Shown: positions 51,282 to 60,039 of the stretch, piece after piece
How the letters are laid out: every line of letters starts with the position of its first letter
How positions within the stretch are numbered: position 1 is the first letter of the stretch
NCBI GenBank assembly: GCA_937911505.1
Contig: CALEMF010000046.1
Coordinates: forward strand, 1 to 64,000
Direction of reading: 5' to 3'
From: an uncultured Cytophagales bacterium
GTDB taxonomy: Bacteria > Bacteroidota > Bacteroidia > Cytophagales > Thermonemataceae
DNA length: 64,000 nt
Made by a program: the position numbers and the translations under genes
The notes under the pieces: model-generated
Told to the model about the DNA's origin: nothing
The model's database searches: none
What the model saw: only the letters and a program-made list of their open reading frames with translations

Positions 51282-53528
51282 ATGTCAGACAGAAACGCAA
51301 ACATTGAAGAATTACTGAGAGTACACCAACAAAATCCCAGCGATCTACAAACTATACGGCAAATAGGAAAGCATTACCAAGATACTAGAAACTTTGAAGA
51401 GGCGCTAAGGTTCTATCAAAAGGCAGAGGAGCTAGACCCACAGCACCAAGATACATTGGAGCAGATAGCTTTGTGTTATCGAGAAATGCGGCAATTAGAG
51501 GGCGCACTGACTTATTACCAAAAGGCAGACCAAGTAGCCCCTAATGATCCTTGGCTTCTAAAAAATATAGGCTGGTGCTTATCAACGCTAGGGCGTTATC
51601 AAGATGCGCTAGAGTATCATTTACGCGCAGAAAGACTACAAGAGAAAGATGCCTGGAACTTACGCAACATAGGTTGGTGCTATTTAAAATTGGGTAACTA
51701 TGATACAGCACTAAACTACCACCTTCGCTCTGATGAAATAGAGCCAAATAACCCTTGGAATTTGGGTAAAATAGGTTATTGCTACGGACAATTGCGTGAC
51801 TATGATAAGTCGTTAGAGTACCATCTAAAAGTAGCTGATCTAGATCCAAAAGATGCCTGGAACATGGGTAATATAGGCTGGTGCTATTCTAGTATGAGAA
51901 ACTTTGATATGGCCGTAATATACCATAAAAAAGCTGCTGACTTAGACCCTAATGACTTCTGGAATATGAGTAATCTGGGTTGGTGCTATACTAAAACTAA
52001 TAAGCCTAATGAAGCTTTAAATTACTTATTGAAAGCGGAGCAGCTAGTACCCAATGACTCCTGGAATATGGGTAATATAGGTTGGTGTTATGATCAAATA
52101 GATACTTTTGACAAGGCATTAGAGTACCATTTAAAGGCGGAAGAACTGAATCCAGAAGATGCTTGGAACCTAGCACATATTGGAAGCTGCTATACAAGTA
52201 TTGGTGAGTATGACAAAGCACTTACCTACTTCAATCGTTCTCTAGACCTTAGACCTACAGATGACTGGACCATTCGAGAACTAGGCTGGATGTACTTTGC
52301 TAATAAAGAACTTGAAAAGGCAGAAGAAACCTACCATAAGTCATTGAGTATTGTACAGTCTGAAGTGGCTTGGATGAACCTAGGACACGTGGAGTTGGTG
52401 AAAAATAATGAGGAAGAAGCACTCAACTACTACGAAAAAAGCATTATAAGATATGGGAATGACGTAGAGTACAAAAGCGACTTTGAGAAAGACTTTGACG
52501 TGGTAGCTAGCTATGATATTTCAAGAGAAGTATATGATAAAATGCTGCAAAAAGCATTGGCACATTTCGATGAAAACCGGGACGTGATAGAGGCGAGAGA
52601 GAAAAAAGATATTGACACACTACTCAAACTACACGAGGAAGATTCTCAAAAGGTAGAGGTGATTATAGAAATAGCCAAATACTATAGAGATACGAAGCAA
52701 TTTGACAAGGCGATTGAGTTTCTGAAAAAAGGGGAGCAAATTGAGCCAAGTAATTTGGATATTGTAGAGTACGTAGCATTCTGCTACAGAGAGATGCGAC
52801 AACTAGAAAACGCACTGGAGTATTACCAGAAAGCTGATAAAATACAGCCCAACGATGTATGGATTATGAAAAACATCGGCTGGTGTTTGTCTTCTATTCA
52901 TAGGTATGAAGAAGCGATCGATTATCACTTAAAAGTACATGAAATTTCTCCTAAAGATGCTTGGAATCTTCGTAATACAGGTTGGTGCTATATCAAAACA
53001 AAGAGGTATGCCGAAGCACTTGACTATCACTTAAAGGCCTATGAAGTAGATCCAGATGATGGGTGGAACCTAGGTAAGCTGGGGTATTGCTACTATCGTG
53101 TTGAAGATTACGAAAATGCATTGCGTTATCACTTGCTTGCAGAGAAGAAAAATACGGACGAACCAGATTGGAACTATGGCCGTTTGGCAACCGTCTACTT
53201 GGCTTTACGCAACTTGGACGATGCACGTCGTTATATTGATGATTCTTTGAAAATCGAGAAGAGTGCCTACTTTAGCTTAGTAGCAGGCTGTATATATCTT
53301 TGCTCTCAAAAAATAGACGAGGCCATGCGTTTCTTTGAGGAGGCAGGCAGAGAGTATAAGTATTTAGAGGATTTAGAGAATGACTACGACGAAATGAGGA
53401 AGCATATGCTAAACGTAGGTATCTCAGAAGAAGGAATAGGACGCATGGAAAATACCTTGAAAGACATCTTCAAGAAGCATCACAATGATGACGATAACAT
53501 TAATCCACGCAGAGGTACATATGAATAA
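51282..53528 (+). CDS. Large TPR protein with internal duplication
   Basis: The 748-residue product is built from about 20 tetratricopeptide units of 34 residues. Most carry a Trp-rich core, A-W-N-x-x-N-I-G-W-C-Y, and D-x-A-L-x-Y-H-L-K-A. The first about 200 residues (LLRVHQQNPSDLQTIRQIG and onward) recur from about residue 440 (LLKLHEEDSQKVEVIIEIA and onward) with CYREMRQLE and then PND-W-(L/I)-(L/M)-KNIGWCLS in both. This is a module duplication, not only repeat expansion. There is no signal peptide, so it is cytoplasmic and probably binds proteins. A terminator lies 26 bases past the stop, so it forms its own transcript. The partner is unknown. Confidence 0.9.
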   Translation: MSDRNANIEELLRVHQQNPSDLQTIRQIGKHYQDTRNFEEALRFYQKAEELDPQHQDTLEQIALCYREMRQLEGALTYYQKADQVAPNDPWLLKNIGWCLSTLGRYQDALEYHLRAERLQEKDAWNLRNIGWCYLKLGNYDTALNYHLRSDEIEPNNPWNLGKIGYCYGQLRDYDKSLEYHLKVADLDPKDAWNMGNIGWCYSSMRNFDMAVIYHKKAADLDPNDFWNMSNLGWCYTKTNKPNEALNYLLKAEQLVPNDSWNMGNIGWCYDQIDTFDKALEYHLKAEELNPEDAWNLAHIGSCYTSIGEYDKALTYFNRSLDLRPTDDWTIRELGWMYFANKELEKAEETYHKSLSIVQSEVAWMNLGHVELVKNNEEEALNYYEKSIIRYGNDVEYKSDFEKDFDVVASYDISREVYDKMLQKALAHFDENRDVIEAREKKDIDTLLKLHEEDSQKVEVIIEIAKYYRDTKQFDKAIEFLKKGEQIEPSNLDIVEYVAFCYREMRQLENALEYYQKADKIQPNDVWIMKNIGWCLSSIHRYEEAIDYHLKVHEISPKDAWNLRNTGWCYIKTKRYAEALDYHLKAYEVDPDDGWNLGKLGYCYYRVEDYENALRYHLLAEKKNTDEPDWNYGRLATVYLALRNLDDARRYIDDSLKIEKSAYFSLVAGCIYLCSQKIDEAMRFFEEAGREYKYLEDLENDYDEMRKHMLNVGISEEGIGRMENTLKDIFKKHHNDDDNINPRRGTYE

Positions 53529-53554
53529 ATGTACCCTTATTATTCATTTTATTG

Positions 53555-53584
53555 AATCCTCAAATGTATTTTTGGGGATTTTTT
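53555..53584 (+). terminator. Rho-independent terminator after the TPR gene
   Basis: AATCCTCAAA pairs with TTTGGGGATT (one G-T wobble) over a 6-base loop, followed by four T. It starts 26 bases past the TPR stop and separates it from the PRPP synthetase gene. Confidence 0.8.
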
Positions 53585-53686
53585 AGTAAAATTAAATTGG
53601 AAGATTTAGTAAAGATTCCTTTTTTTGGCAAATAAGCAAGCGATTTCTTGCTTCACGAACCTATCAAAACGCTTAAAGTATTACGC

Positions 53687-54610
53687 ATGCAACTCTTGTT
53701 TAGTACACCTACATACGACTATCTTAAAGAAGAGCTACTTACGCTAGGTAATCTAGAGCGAGGGACTGTAGAGGTAAAAAACTTTCCTGATGGAGAACGC
53801 TACCAACGTATTTTATCTGATGTATCGGGTAGAGATGTAGTATTAATAGCAGGTACAGTTTCTGATACGGACACGCTCGCCTTGTATGATTTAGCTTGTG
53901 CGATAGAAAAATATGGCGCCAAGTCTTTATGTATCGTAATTCCTTATTTTGGATACTCTACTATGGAGAGGGCTGTAAAGAGCGGTGAGGTAGTAACGGC
54001 GAAAACAAGAGCAAGACTACTCTCTTCTATTCCTCGTACAGGGACTCATAACATGTTTATTTTTCTAGATTTACATACAGAAGGACTACCCCATTATTTA
54101 GAGGGGGAGAGTCGCACAATACACGTCTATTGTAAAGAGATCGTGACTGATATAGCAAAAAGCTTTGGAGGTGAGTCATTTATATTGGCCTGTACGGATG
54201 CAGGTAGGGCTAAGTGGGTAGAATCTTTAGCCAACGATATTGGCGTGCAAGCTGCCTTTGTCTTTAAACGTAGATTAAGTGGAGAAGAAACAAGTATTAC
54301 AGGAGTAAGTGCAGATGTGAAAAATCAAAAAGTAATTATTTATGACGACATGATTCGAACAGGTGGGTCGCTTATTCAAGCCGCTAAAGCTTATAAAAAC
54401 GCTGGAGCAGCCCATATTTTTGCCATTGCTACTCATGGCTTATTTAGTAACGAAGCCTTAAAACGCATTCAAGCAAGCGATCTATTTACTAAAGTCGCTT
54501 GTACCAATACACATCCTAATGCATTAGCTTTAGAAAATGATTTCTTAGAAGTAGCGTCGGTGGCAAAGGTTATTCACGATAGACTTATGGAGCAGGAAAT
54601 CGCATGGTAA
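53687..54610 (+). CDS. Ribose-phosphate pyrophosphokinase-family protein
   Basis: The 307-residue product resembles PRPP synthetase, which makes 5-phosphoribosyl 1-diphosphate from ribose 5-phosphate and ATP. VEVKNFPDGERYQRI near 28-42 is the first signature, VIPYFGYSTMERAVKSGEV contains the flexible loop, and IIYDDMIRTGGSLIQAAK is the PRPP-binding loop (D-D-M-I-x-T-G-G). It diverges from classical Prs in several conserved spots (for example STMERAVKSGE replaces the usual R-Q-D-R-K), so it may be a family member with a changed role. A TTG at 53648 would add 13 residues; the ATG at 53687 was chosen. It overlaps the phosphatase gene by 7 bases. Confidence 0.85.
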   Translation: MQLLFSTPTYDYLKEELLTLGNLERGTVEVKNFPDGERYQRILSDVSGRDVVLIAGTVSDTDTLALYDLACAIEKYGAKSLCIVIPYFGYSTMERAVKSGEVVTAKTRARLLSSIPRTGTHNMFIFLDLHTEGLPHYLEGESRTIHVYCKEIVTDIAKSFGGESFILACTDAGRAKWVESLANDIGVQAAFVFKRRLSGEETSITGVSADVKNQKVIIYDDMIRTGGSLIQAAKAYKNAGAAHIFAIATHGLFSNEALKRIQASDLFTKVACTNTHPNALALENDFLEVASVAKVIHDRLMEQEIAW

Positions 54611-56667
54611 AAAAGCCAGAAATAAAAACCAAACTAGATTCTTTCCTTTACGCCAATGTAATTGGTTGGGCATTCTTATTAACCATCAATACCTTTTTCT
54701 ACATTATTCTGAGCCTTGGTGGTGAGTGGCTCTTTGAAATTAACTTTTACCTCAAAGGAGTTTTTCTAAACATCTATTTTCTCGTTACTTTTTTTATTTT
54801 TAGATATAGAGCAGAGAAATACAAACGAAAGCCCACAAACGAACTCCTAAGATCTGTATTTTATGTAGCCTCTATTTGTGTTTTTGTCTCGGTTTTACTA
54901 CAGCTCGCTTTCGTATTTTTCAATAAAAGTATTTTTACCAATAGCGTTAGTGTGGTAAATACCTTTTATACCATCAATATTTTTCTAATTGGTATATTTT
55001 TTCACTACACGCTATTTGTTTTTAAAGTGCTAATATTCAGAGAAGCACCGAAACGTATTGGTACAATCTGGAGTATCTTTATCTATATTTTTATTGCCTC
55101 ACTTATATTCAACTTCTTTAGCTTTAGTTTATCAGATCCGCCAGCTACGATTACTTTTGGTGCTATCATACTGATTGCTATTATTTTGTCAGTAAACATG
55201 CGCTGGGTAGCTTATTTGAGTGCGCGTGAAAAGATAGAAAGTATTATTCTGCTTATTTTTATATTACTTTATGGAGGGTACTTTTTATTTATTGTAGAAA
55301 GATACTACTTGAAAGGAGTAGTACTCATTGACTTGGCTACTAGTATATATGCACTTAGTATTATGAGTTTTGTCATTCTGTATGCATTCATGTCTATTCT
55401 AGTTGTTATATTCAATATTCCTACTACCTCTGTTTTCGAGAAGAAGCTCAATGATATTATTACTTTCCAAGAACTTACCCAAACCTTACAGATAGGCAAT
55501 AGTGAGGAAGATATTTATAAAGCTTTGATGCAAAATGCCATTAAAGTGACAAGTGCCGAGGCTGGTTGGTTAGAGATTTTAGACAAACAAGGAAAAAGCG
55601 CAGTGTTTTTACACGAAGGTATCGACAGAGAACAAGTGCACGAAATAAGAGGGCTACTGCGAAAAAAAAGACTACAGAAGATTGTGGATGTTACTTTCTC
55701 AAGAGAGATAGAGAGGCAGTCATTAGAAAATCAAATGAATGGTTTTGAGTCTATTCTTGCTAAAACCTTAGTGGCTCGTGATACGAAGATTGGCTCGATC
55801 GTTTTATTGAAAGAGCAAGTCGATGGTTTTACCGACGAGCAAAAAAATCTAGTAGAAGCTTTTACCAAGCAAACAAGCATTGCCTTGGAGAATTACCGAT
55901 TGGTGGAGGAGATTATTATTGGGGAGCGTTATAAGCAAGAGCTGGCCATTGCGCAAAAAGTACAACAGAGCTTACTACCTAAAAACTTAAATATTAGTCA
56001 ATACTTTGACTTGACAGCTTTTTCCTATTCAGCACAGCAGGTAGGTGGAGACTACTATGATGTGTACAAAATGAATGACTATCAGACCTACATTGTCATT
56101 GGAGACGTCTCGGGAAAGGGTACAAGCGCTGCTTTCAACATGGCACAAATGAAAGGAATTTTTCAGAGCCTTGTCTTGCTGCACTTACCACCACAAGACT
56201 TTTTAACCTACGCCAACGAGGCAATTATTCAATGCTTTGATAAAAGCTCTTTTATAACTATTACACTTATAGAGATCAATACCAAAATGCAGCAGGTAGC
56301 TATTTGTAGAGCAGGGCATTGCCCTACGCTGTATTTTGATAGCCGCCAAGCACGTACTTATTACATTAAAGATAAAGGCTTGGGTTTGGGTGTACTGCGT
56401 AATAAGGCGTATGGAAAGTTTATTGAGACAAAAGTGATCAACTACGAACCAAGCGATCTGTTCATCTTATATACAGATGGTATTACAGAAGCACGCAACA
56501 CAAAAGGAGAGGAGTATGGTCCTGAGCGGTTACAACATTTAGTAAGTGAGCATCAACAGCAAGGCGTAGAGATCATACGCCAAAAAATAGAACAAAACTT
56601 AAACGATTTTGTAGGGGAGCAACCCCCTCATGATGACTACACAGCCGTCATTTTACGTTTAAAGTAA
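54604..56667 (+). CDS. Membrane-bound GAF-PP2C (SpoIIE-type) serine phosphatase
   Basis: The 687-residue product has about eight N-terminal membrane helices (to about 270), a GAF-type sensor domain at about 285-440, a linker helix KQELAIAQKVQQSLLP, and a SpoIIE/PP2C phosphatase domain to the end. Catalytic metal motifs are VGGDYYDVYK (near 480), GDVSGKGTSAA (near 499), LYTDGITEARN (near 624) and PPHDDYTAVILR at the C-terminus. It probably dephosphorylates anti-sigma antagonists in response to membrane or ligand signals. The RsbW-like kinase at 22.1 kb is a possible opposing partner. It overlaps the upstream PRPP synthetase gene by 7 bases. Confidence 0.92.
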   Translation: MVKKPEIKTKLDSFLYANVIGWAFLLTINTFFYIILSLGGEWLFEINFYLKGVFLNIYFLVTFFIFRYRAEKYKRKPTNELLRSVFYVASICVFVSVLLQLAFVFFNKSIFTNSVSVVNTFYTINIFLIGIFFHYTLFVFKVLIFREAPKRIGTIWSIFIYIFIASLIFNFFSFSLSDPPATITFGAIILIAIILSVNMRWVAYLSAREKIESIILLIFILLYGGYFLFIVERYYLKGVVLIDLATSIYALSIMSFVILYAFMSILVVIFNIPTTSVFEKKLNDIITFQELTQTLQIGNSEEDIYKALMQNAIKVTSAEAGWLEILDKQGKSAVFLHEGIDREQVHEIRGLLRKKRLQKIVDVTFSREIERQSLENQMNGFESILAKTLVARDTKIGSIVLLKEQVDGFTDEQKNLVEAFTKQTSIALENYRLVEEIIIGERYKQELAIAQKVQQSLLPKNLNISQYFDLTAFSYSAQQVGGDYYDVYKMNDYQTYIVIGDVSGKGTSAAFNMAQMKGIFQSLVLLHLPPQDFLTYANEAIIQCFDKSSFITITLIEINTKMQQVAICRAGHCPTLYFDSRQARTYYIKDKGLGLGVLRNKAYGKFIETKVINYEPSDLFILYTDGITEARNTKGEEYGPERLQHLVSEHQQQGVEIIRQKIEQNLNDFVGEQPPHDDYTAVILRLK

Positions 56668-56670
56668 CAA

Positions 56671-57327
56671 TTAACCCTTCTCTGGACTGGCTGCTATTTT
56701 ATACTCTGCTAGCAATAGTTCTATTTTCTTTATGAATTTATCTACCTCTTTTGCATCCGTACCATTACAAGTAGCACGAATGTGCCTGTCTTTATCTACC
56801 AATACGAACTTTCCGCTGTGGTCATAGCCACCTAGTGCAGTAGAATCTTTTTGGGCGGCCAGTAGGTAATGCCCTGCCATTTTGTAAATATCTTCTTCTT
56901 CGCCTGTCATAAAATGCCAAGTATCGGCGCTTACTTCTAGGTTATCCGCATAGGCTTTGAGCACCTCAACGCTATCGTGTTCTACATCTACAGAATGCGA
57001 TAGAATTAGCACTTGGTCATTATTTTTGTACTTTTCATAAATGCGAAGCAACTGAGATTTCATTTTTGGGCATATGGTGGGGCAAGTAGTAAAGAAAAAG
57101 TCGGCTATGTAAATCTTATCCTTAACAGTTTTCTCAGTTACTTGTTTATTTTCTTGGTTTACAAAAGTAAAGGCAGGAATACGATGATAAACTGTATCTA
57201 CTACTGTCTTACCATTTACCTCTTCTTCTACAGTTACTCTTTCTCCCAGAATAGGGAGTTTTTCTTCTTTCTTTTCGCAGGAAGTTGCTAAAACACCTAC
57301 AAAAATGATAAAAAGTATATTTTTCAT
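56671..57327 (-). CDS. SCO1/SenC-family copper-binding lipoprotein
   Basis: The 218-residue product has a lipobox ATSCEK with Cys17, then a thioredoxin-like domain. TTCPTICPKMKSQ contains the copper ligands Cys82 and Cys86, and GGYDHSGKFVLVDK supplies His169. SCO proteins deliver copper to the CuA site of cytochrome c oxidase. It is in the same strand run as a small lipoprotein, folA and fmt, with gaps of 3-10 bases. It shares a 3-base spacer with the phosphatase gene at its tail. Confidence 0.92.
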   Translation of the reverse strand: MKNILFIIFVGVLATSCEKKEEKLPILGERVTVEEEVNGKTVVDTVYHRIPAFTFVNQENKQVTEKTVKDKIYIADFFFTTCPTICPKMKSQLLRIYEKYKNNDQVLILSHSVDVEHDSVEVLKAYADNLEVSADTWHFMTGEEEDIYKMAGHYLLAAQKDSTALGGYDHSGKFVLVDKDRHIRATCNGTDAKEVDKFIKKIELLLAEYKIAASPEKG

Positions 57328-57337
57328 AGAGATGTAT

Positions 57338-57769
57338 TTATCGTATGTTACTAAGAGAATCTAATGTTTGTTGAGCGTTAGTCATACTACTTTCCATTTT
57401 TTCTTTTACCTCTAGAATAAGCTTTTTTTGCTCTTCTAGATATATAAGATTGGCATCTATTTGTACACTATCAGGCGCTTGATAATTGTGCATCCAGTCC
57501 CACATAGCTTTATCAGCTTCATCCAATGCTGCTAAATTGCTTTGGAGGGTAGTTTCAAACGGATTATCTACCGTGGAGTCCGCTGCCGAGATAGCTAGGC
57601 TGTCTTTAAAAGCTTTTTTCAATGCTTTTAGTTGTCCCATACGAGGCATAATGGAATCGTGAATAGCCATCACCTCTTTTTCTAAGGCATTTTGTTGTGC
57701 TAGTTTTGGATTCTGCTCCTCACAAGCTGAGAATACCAATACGATTATAAATAAAAAAAAGTAGCGCAT
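57338..57769 (-). CDS. Small lipoprotein, Bacteroidota-conserved, unknown role
   Basis: The 143-residue product has the lipobox FSACEE (Cys16) and then two long helices: KLAQQNALEKEVMAIHDSIM and QKKLILEVKEKMESSMTNAQ. Similar proteins are often labelled viral A-type inclusion protein without evidence. The conserved part HDSIMPRMGQLKALKKAFKD marks the family. It sits between the SCO1 gene (10 bases downstream) and folA (2 bases upstream), so it may be co-transcribed. Its role is unknown. Confidence 0.75.
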   Translation of the reverse strand: MRYFFLFIIVLVFSACEEQNPKLAQQNALEKEVMAIHDSIMPRMGQLKALKKAFKDSLAISAADSTVDNPFETTLQSNLAALDEADKAMWDWMHNYQAPDSVQIDANLIYLEEQKKLILEVKEKMESSMTNAQQTLDSLSNIR

Positions 57770-57771
57770 AT

Positions 57772-58284
57772 TTATGTGGATTTTTTATTCAATAAAACGA
57801 TCTCGAAGTCGTAGTCGTTCTTTTCACTTTTAACATATTGTTTACTTTCTTCCTCTTGCCAAGCAGACCAGTCGATGTCAGTAAAGAAGGTATCTCCAGC
57901 TACTTTTGCCTTCACACGGGTAAGCCATATCTTATCGATTAGGTCTTGTGCTACAGCTTGTGTGGCAATCTCTGCTCCCCCGATAACATAATGATCTCCC
58001 TCGTGTAGCGCCTTTGCTTTTTCAATAGCTTGTGGAAGGGAGTGAACTACATAGCAGTGCTCATGAGTAATCTCATAAGTTGGCTGTCGCGTAATAACAA
58101 TATGTGCTCTTTCAGGCAAGGGCTTAGGAAAAGACGCGAAGGTTTTTCGTCCCATAATGATCGGATGCCCCAATGTAAGCTGTTTAAAATGCTTTAAGTC
58201 ATCAGAAAGTCGCCAGGGCAGTTGATTGTTGCTTCCTATCGTACCGTTTTGCGCCATGGCTAGTACAAGTATAGTGAGTGCCAT
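57772..58284 (-). CDS. folA: Dihydrofolate reductase
   Basis: The 170-residue product reduces dihydrofolate to tetrahydrofolate with NADPH. ILVLAMAQNGTIGSNNQLPW is the N-terminal signature, followed by LSDDLKHFK with the catalytic Asp29, then IIMGRKTFASFPKPLP, the NADPH loop. YVIGGAEIATQAV is the second nucleotide motif. It lies 3 bases downstream of fmt, so one-carbon genes are coupled: folate is used by formyl-THF for Fmt and thymidylate synthesis. Confidence 0.96.
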   Translation of the reverse strand: MALTILVLAMAQNGTIGSNNQLPWRLSDDLKHFKQLTLGHPIIMGRKTFASFPKPLPERAHIVITRQPTYEITHEHCYVVHSLPQAIEKAKALHEGDHYVIGGAEIATQAVAQDLIDKIWLTRVKAKVAGDTFFTDIDWSAWQEEESKQYVKSEKNDYDFEIVLLNKKST

Positions 58285-58287
58285 ATA

Positions 58288-59199
58288 TTAGCTTTTAAAT
58301 CCACGCAGAAAGTCTTCTATCTGCAGGCGTTTTTTACCTTCTAGTTTTAACTCTTTAAGTGCCACCCAACCATCAATTGCTTTAAAAGCCAAGTAAGTTT
58401 TATCATCACTTATCCAACCTCCTGTATCAGTAGGTTGTTCTTGAGTAGGCGTAAAGTCAATGTCTACTTCATAGACCTTACAATTTTTTCCTTGAAGGGT
58501 AGTCCAAGCGGCTGGATAAGGCGAGAGTCCTCGCACAAGATTATAAATAGCTTTTCGAGGCTGGGACCAGTCAATTTTACAGGTTTCTCGAAATATCTTA
58601 GGTGCTTGGGTCACTTCCCCTTCTTGTGGTGTATTCGGATAGTCTCTTGCTTCTATGGCTTTTACCGTTTTCAGCACAAGCTGAGCACCCTTCTGTTTTA
58701 GGCGCTCATAAAGCGTCCCTACGGTATCGCTCTTTTCAATGGCTTCTTTTTCTTGAAAAATGATGTTGCCCGTATCAATATCATGTTGTAAGAAGAAAGT
58801 AGTAACACCTGTTTCTTTTTCACCACGAATGATAGCCCAGTTAATAGGCGCAGCGCCCCTATACTTAGGTAGCAAAGAAGCATGTAGATTAAAAGTACCG
58901 AGAGGAGGCATATTCCATACTATCTCTGGCAGCATTCTAAAAGCAACCACTACTTGTAGGTCTGCTTTAAGCGCTCTGAGAGAAGATAAAAAGGCTTCCT
59001 CTTTTAAGTTAGTAGGTTGTAACAAGGGGAGGTTATTGGCTAACGCAAACGCTTTCACAGCAGAAGTACGCACTTGATTTCCCCTACCTGCTGGCTTGTC
59101 AGGAGCAGTGATAACACCCACAACATCATAACTTTGCGCTACAAGTATACGTAAACTAGGGACAGCAAATTCTGGTGTACCCATAAATACTATTCTCAT
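58288..59199 (-). CDS. fmt: Methionyl-tRNA formyltransferase
   Basis: Fmt formylates Met-tRNAfMet using 10-formyl-THF. The 303-residue product begins RIVFMGTPEFAVPSLRIL, typical of Fmt. FNLHASLLPKYRGAAPINWA carries catalytic Asn104 and His106, and FLQHDIDTGNI supplies Asp142. The C-terminal OB-fold domain begins near 205. It is first in the fmt-folA-lipoprotein-SCO1 run. No def gene is adjacent. Confidence 0.97.
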   Translation of the reverse strand: MRIVFMGTPEFAVPSLRILVAQSYDVVGVITAPDKPAGRGNQVRTSAVKAFALANNLPLLQPTNLKEEAFLSSLRALKADLQVVVAFRMLPEIVWNMPPLGTFNLHASLLPKYRGAAPINWAIIRGEKETGVTTFFLQHDIDTGNIIFQEKEAIEKSDTVGTLYERLKQKGAQLVLKTVKAIEARDYPNTPQEGEVTQAPKIFRETCKIDWSQPRKAIYNLVRGLSPYPAAWTTLQGKNCKVYEVDIDFTPTQEQPTDTGGWISDDKTYLAFKAIDGWVALKELKLEGKKRLQIEDFLRGFKS

Positions 59200-59316
59200 A
59201 CCATTGATATAATGAAACGCTTACTCATTATTACTAAAGTCAGGACAAAGCTAAATAATATAAATGGAATAGGCGGGGAATCCACCCATTTTTTAGTCAT
59301 ATCCCCTCAAGATTAG

Positions 59317-59324
59317 TATGTTTG
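59317..59324 (+). promoter_or_regulatory. Possible TAnnTTTG promoter box for pnuC
   Basis: TATGTTTG matches the Bacteroidota -7 consensus and lies 21 bases before the pnuC ATG, a common leader length in this phylum. No clear -33 element was found. Confidence 0.4.
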
Positions 59325-59344
59325 TAAATAACTCTAGGCTTTAG

Positions 59345-59974
59345 ATGGTTCAGGATATTGTCTGCTACATACAAACAAATTACTTTGAAGTACTAAGTGC
59401 CATCATCGCTTTGATATGTGTTTTTCTTGAGATAAAACAAGATATACTTGTTTGGTGGATAAGCTTTGTTGCCTCGCTAATGTATACGTGGGTCTTTTAC
59501 GACAAATCGCTTTACTCTAGCAGTGTTTTGCATATTTTTTATGCCATTATGTGTATATATGGCTGGTGGCAATGGCGAAAGATTAGGGAGCACACCCATA
59601 CTAAAAAGACTGTCTTAAGAATGCCTATGCATTACTATCCTGTTGTGTTACTCACAATAGTAGTGTTAACACCCCCAGTGGGTTATCTCAACGAATACTA
59701 CCAAGGGAAACTCCCCTATTGGGATGCCTACCTAGCTGTTTGCAGTGTAGTAGCCTATTGGTTGTTGGCTAAGAAATATTTAGAAAACTGGATTCTATGG
59801 ATTTTAACAGATACTGTCTATGTAGTGATGTATCTTTATGAGGGCGCATTAGCTACAGCAGTACTGTATTTTGCCTATGTAGTGCTAGCCATATCAGGGC
59901 TCGTTATATGGCGTAAAGACTGGCTCAATACACTGATAAAAAGACCTATCAGCGATAAACTAATAAACGAATAG
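59345..59974 (+). CDS. pnuC: PnuC-type vitamin transporter
   Basis: The 209-residue product has about seven membrane helices, typical of PnuC carriers. WISFVASLMYTWVFYDKSLY and MCIYGWWQWRK are the family signatures, followed later by AVCSVVAYWLLAKKYLENW and WILTDTVYVVMYLYEGA. PnuC transports nicotinamide riboside; related carriers take up riboflavin or thiamine. The substrate cannot be fixed from sequence, and no NAD or thiamine salvage gene lies beside it. It is followed by crtI after 65 bases. Confidence 0.92.
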   Translation: MVQDIVCYIQTNYFEVLSAIIALICVFLEIKQDILVWWISFVASLMYTWVFYDKSLYSSSVLHIFYAIMCIYGWWQWRKIREHTHTKKTVLRMPMHYYPVVLLTIVVLTPPVGYLNEYYQGKLPYWDAYLAVCSVVAYWLLAKKYLENWILWILTDTVYVVMYLYEGALATAVLYFAYVVLAISGLVIWRKDWLNTLIKRPISDKLINE

Positions 59975-60039
59975 CGATCCAACAATTTTACGGGTTTCAT
60001 GTTAGAGTACAGACAACCTTTCAAATAAATTACATAAGT

